From: Zygnema cylindricum
Lineage: Eukaryota > Streptophyta > Zygnematophyceae > Zygnematales > Zygnemataceae
DNA: 64,000 nucleotides
Direction: 5' to 3'
Assembly: GCA_037447655.1 (NCBI GenBank)
Contig: JBBHKE010002929.1
Span: forward strand, 124,001-188,000
A program made the position numbers and the translations under genes. The notes under the pieces were generated by a model that ran no database searches, was not told the DNA's origin, and saw nothing but the letters and a program-made list of their open reading frames with translations. Position 1 is the stretch's first letter, and each line of letters opens with the position of its first letter. Positions 63,046-64,000 of this stretch are shown in pieces.

Positions 63046-64000
63046 CTAGTCTAATTTTAACTTCAGTTTTAGTCCACTTTTTTCTCTGCAATGTTTTAAT
63101 TTGGGAGAGGGCATTGGTTTTGTCATCATATCAGCCACCATTTCCTCATCAGATCTAAAAACAAGATTCATAATCTTATTCTCAACTTTTTCTCTCACAA
63201 AACTCAATCTTCTGTCTACATGATTAGCTTTAAAATGATGTTTTGGGTTGGCTGCAATTGCAATGGCAACTTGATTATCACAAAACACTTCATGCACTCC
63301 GTTTTTCATATACCCCAATTCTTGCAACAAGGATTTGACGCACATTAACTCTTTCTCAGCAAAACAAGAGGCGATGTACTCAGCCTCCATAGTAGACTGA
63401 GCAACAACCTTTTGTTGCTTGCTGCTCCAAGAACAAACACCTTCCCCCTTATATAACACATACCTTGAAGTGCATGTTCTCATAGGTGCATCCCCATAAC
63501 TGGCATCACTCCAAGTAGTGATATCAGTGTGTTCCCCTTCCAAATGCAACCATAACTCTTTGGTTCCTACCAGATACCTCATGACACTCTTAGTTGCCTC
63601 CCAATCTTTCTTCCAAGGATCGTTAAGACTTTAAATGCTGCCGCTATGATTGGCCTTGTACTGTTTATAAAATAGATCAAACTTCTAACGACCTGTCTAT
63701 AAGAAATGGACTTCATAAACTCTCTCCTCTAGACTCATCTGATCATCTAAGATTATCACTCCTCCTTCCACACTCTCATCACTTATTTTATTCAAGTCCA
63801 TGGGAGTGGTACAACCGTTTGCCAATTCCATCTAGAATTTCTCAAGCATATTACTTATTGGTTTTTTATGAGTTAGTTTGATAATCCTTTTCCACCTATT
63901 TCTCTCCATTTGGATCCCAAAAATATATCTTGCCTCCTCTAAATCTTTCATATCAAATCTGCTTCTAAGATCTTTCTTTAACTCATTGATCTTTTCCAAA
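63046..64000 (-). pseudogene. copia RT/RNase H, reversed, cut by the window end
   Basis: The RNase H frame (63,582-63,046) reads ITTWSDASYGDAPMRTCTSR, VVAQSTMEAEYIASCFAEKE, EVFCDNQVAIAIAANPKHHF and ends LKLKLKLD. It is closely similar to the + strand copy at 28,929-29,465. RT pieces continue to the window end in broken frames (MKDLEEARYIFGIQMERN region near 63,900). A stop at about 63,633 and others show decay. Confidence 0.85.

Overview
The window looks like nuclear DNA of a repeat-rich eukaryote, most likely a green alga. It has GT-AG introns, a moderately AT-rich base composition, extensin-like Pro-rich coding sequence, plant-type TTTAGGG-like motifs and many Ty1/copia relatives. A streptophyte or ulvophyte alga would fit, but nothing here proves the species. 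No rRNA, CRISPR array or bacterial-type operon was seen.

Left part (1-21,346). After a broken copia 3' end and LTR (1 to about 900) and about 3.5 kb with no convincing gene, one large host gene on the + strand fills 4,611-21,346. I resolved sixteen exons whose splice phases agree throughout (1,882 visible residues; the extreme N-terminus is missing). The order is: a CBM14 (peritrophin-A type chitin-binding) half-domain, an HPPGVGK repeat, a second CBM14 domain, a papain-family (C1A) cysteine peptidase with all catalytic residues, a 788-residue Pro/Ser/Thr-rich stalk, two EGF-like modules, three LysM modules and a Cys-rich tail. It reads as a secreted protease with chitin/GlcNAc-glycan binders at both ends of a wall-type rod. 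A young, nearly intact antisense copia element (15,154-20,273) sits in an intron between the second and third LysM modules.

Middle part (21,347-26,963). An AT-rich spacer carries clustered ATTAGAGTAA/TTACTCTAAT motifs. It is followed by a broken PIF/Harbinger transposase bracketed by two apparently identical 496-bp direct repeats.

Right part (26,964-64,000). This is a dense nest of LTR retroelements: 5'-truncated, internally deleted, chimeric and reversed copia copies, plus at least four gag-only or gag-protease elements with no reverse transcriptase or integrase. Two of these (39,793-44,769 and 55,851-about 59,530) have a CCHC gag followed by a charged, basic-ending tail where pol should be, and each lies beside a pol-bearing copy of related gag in the opposite orientation. 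Several LTRs have internal element sequence on both sides, as in LTR-sharing tandem arrays. The LTRs of different families share small elements: a TAGGACTTAG motif, an AGCCATGGCT palindrome, tRNA-like stretches, paired hairpins near the LTR 3' end and dense GTAC words. Apart from the host protease gene, nearly all coding sequence in the window is transposon-derived and mostly broken.
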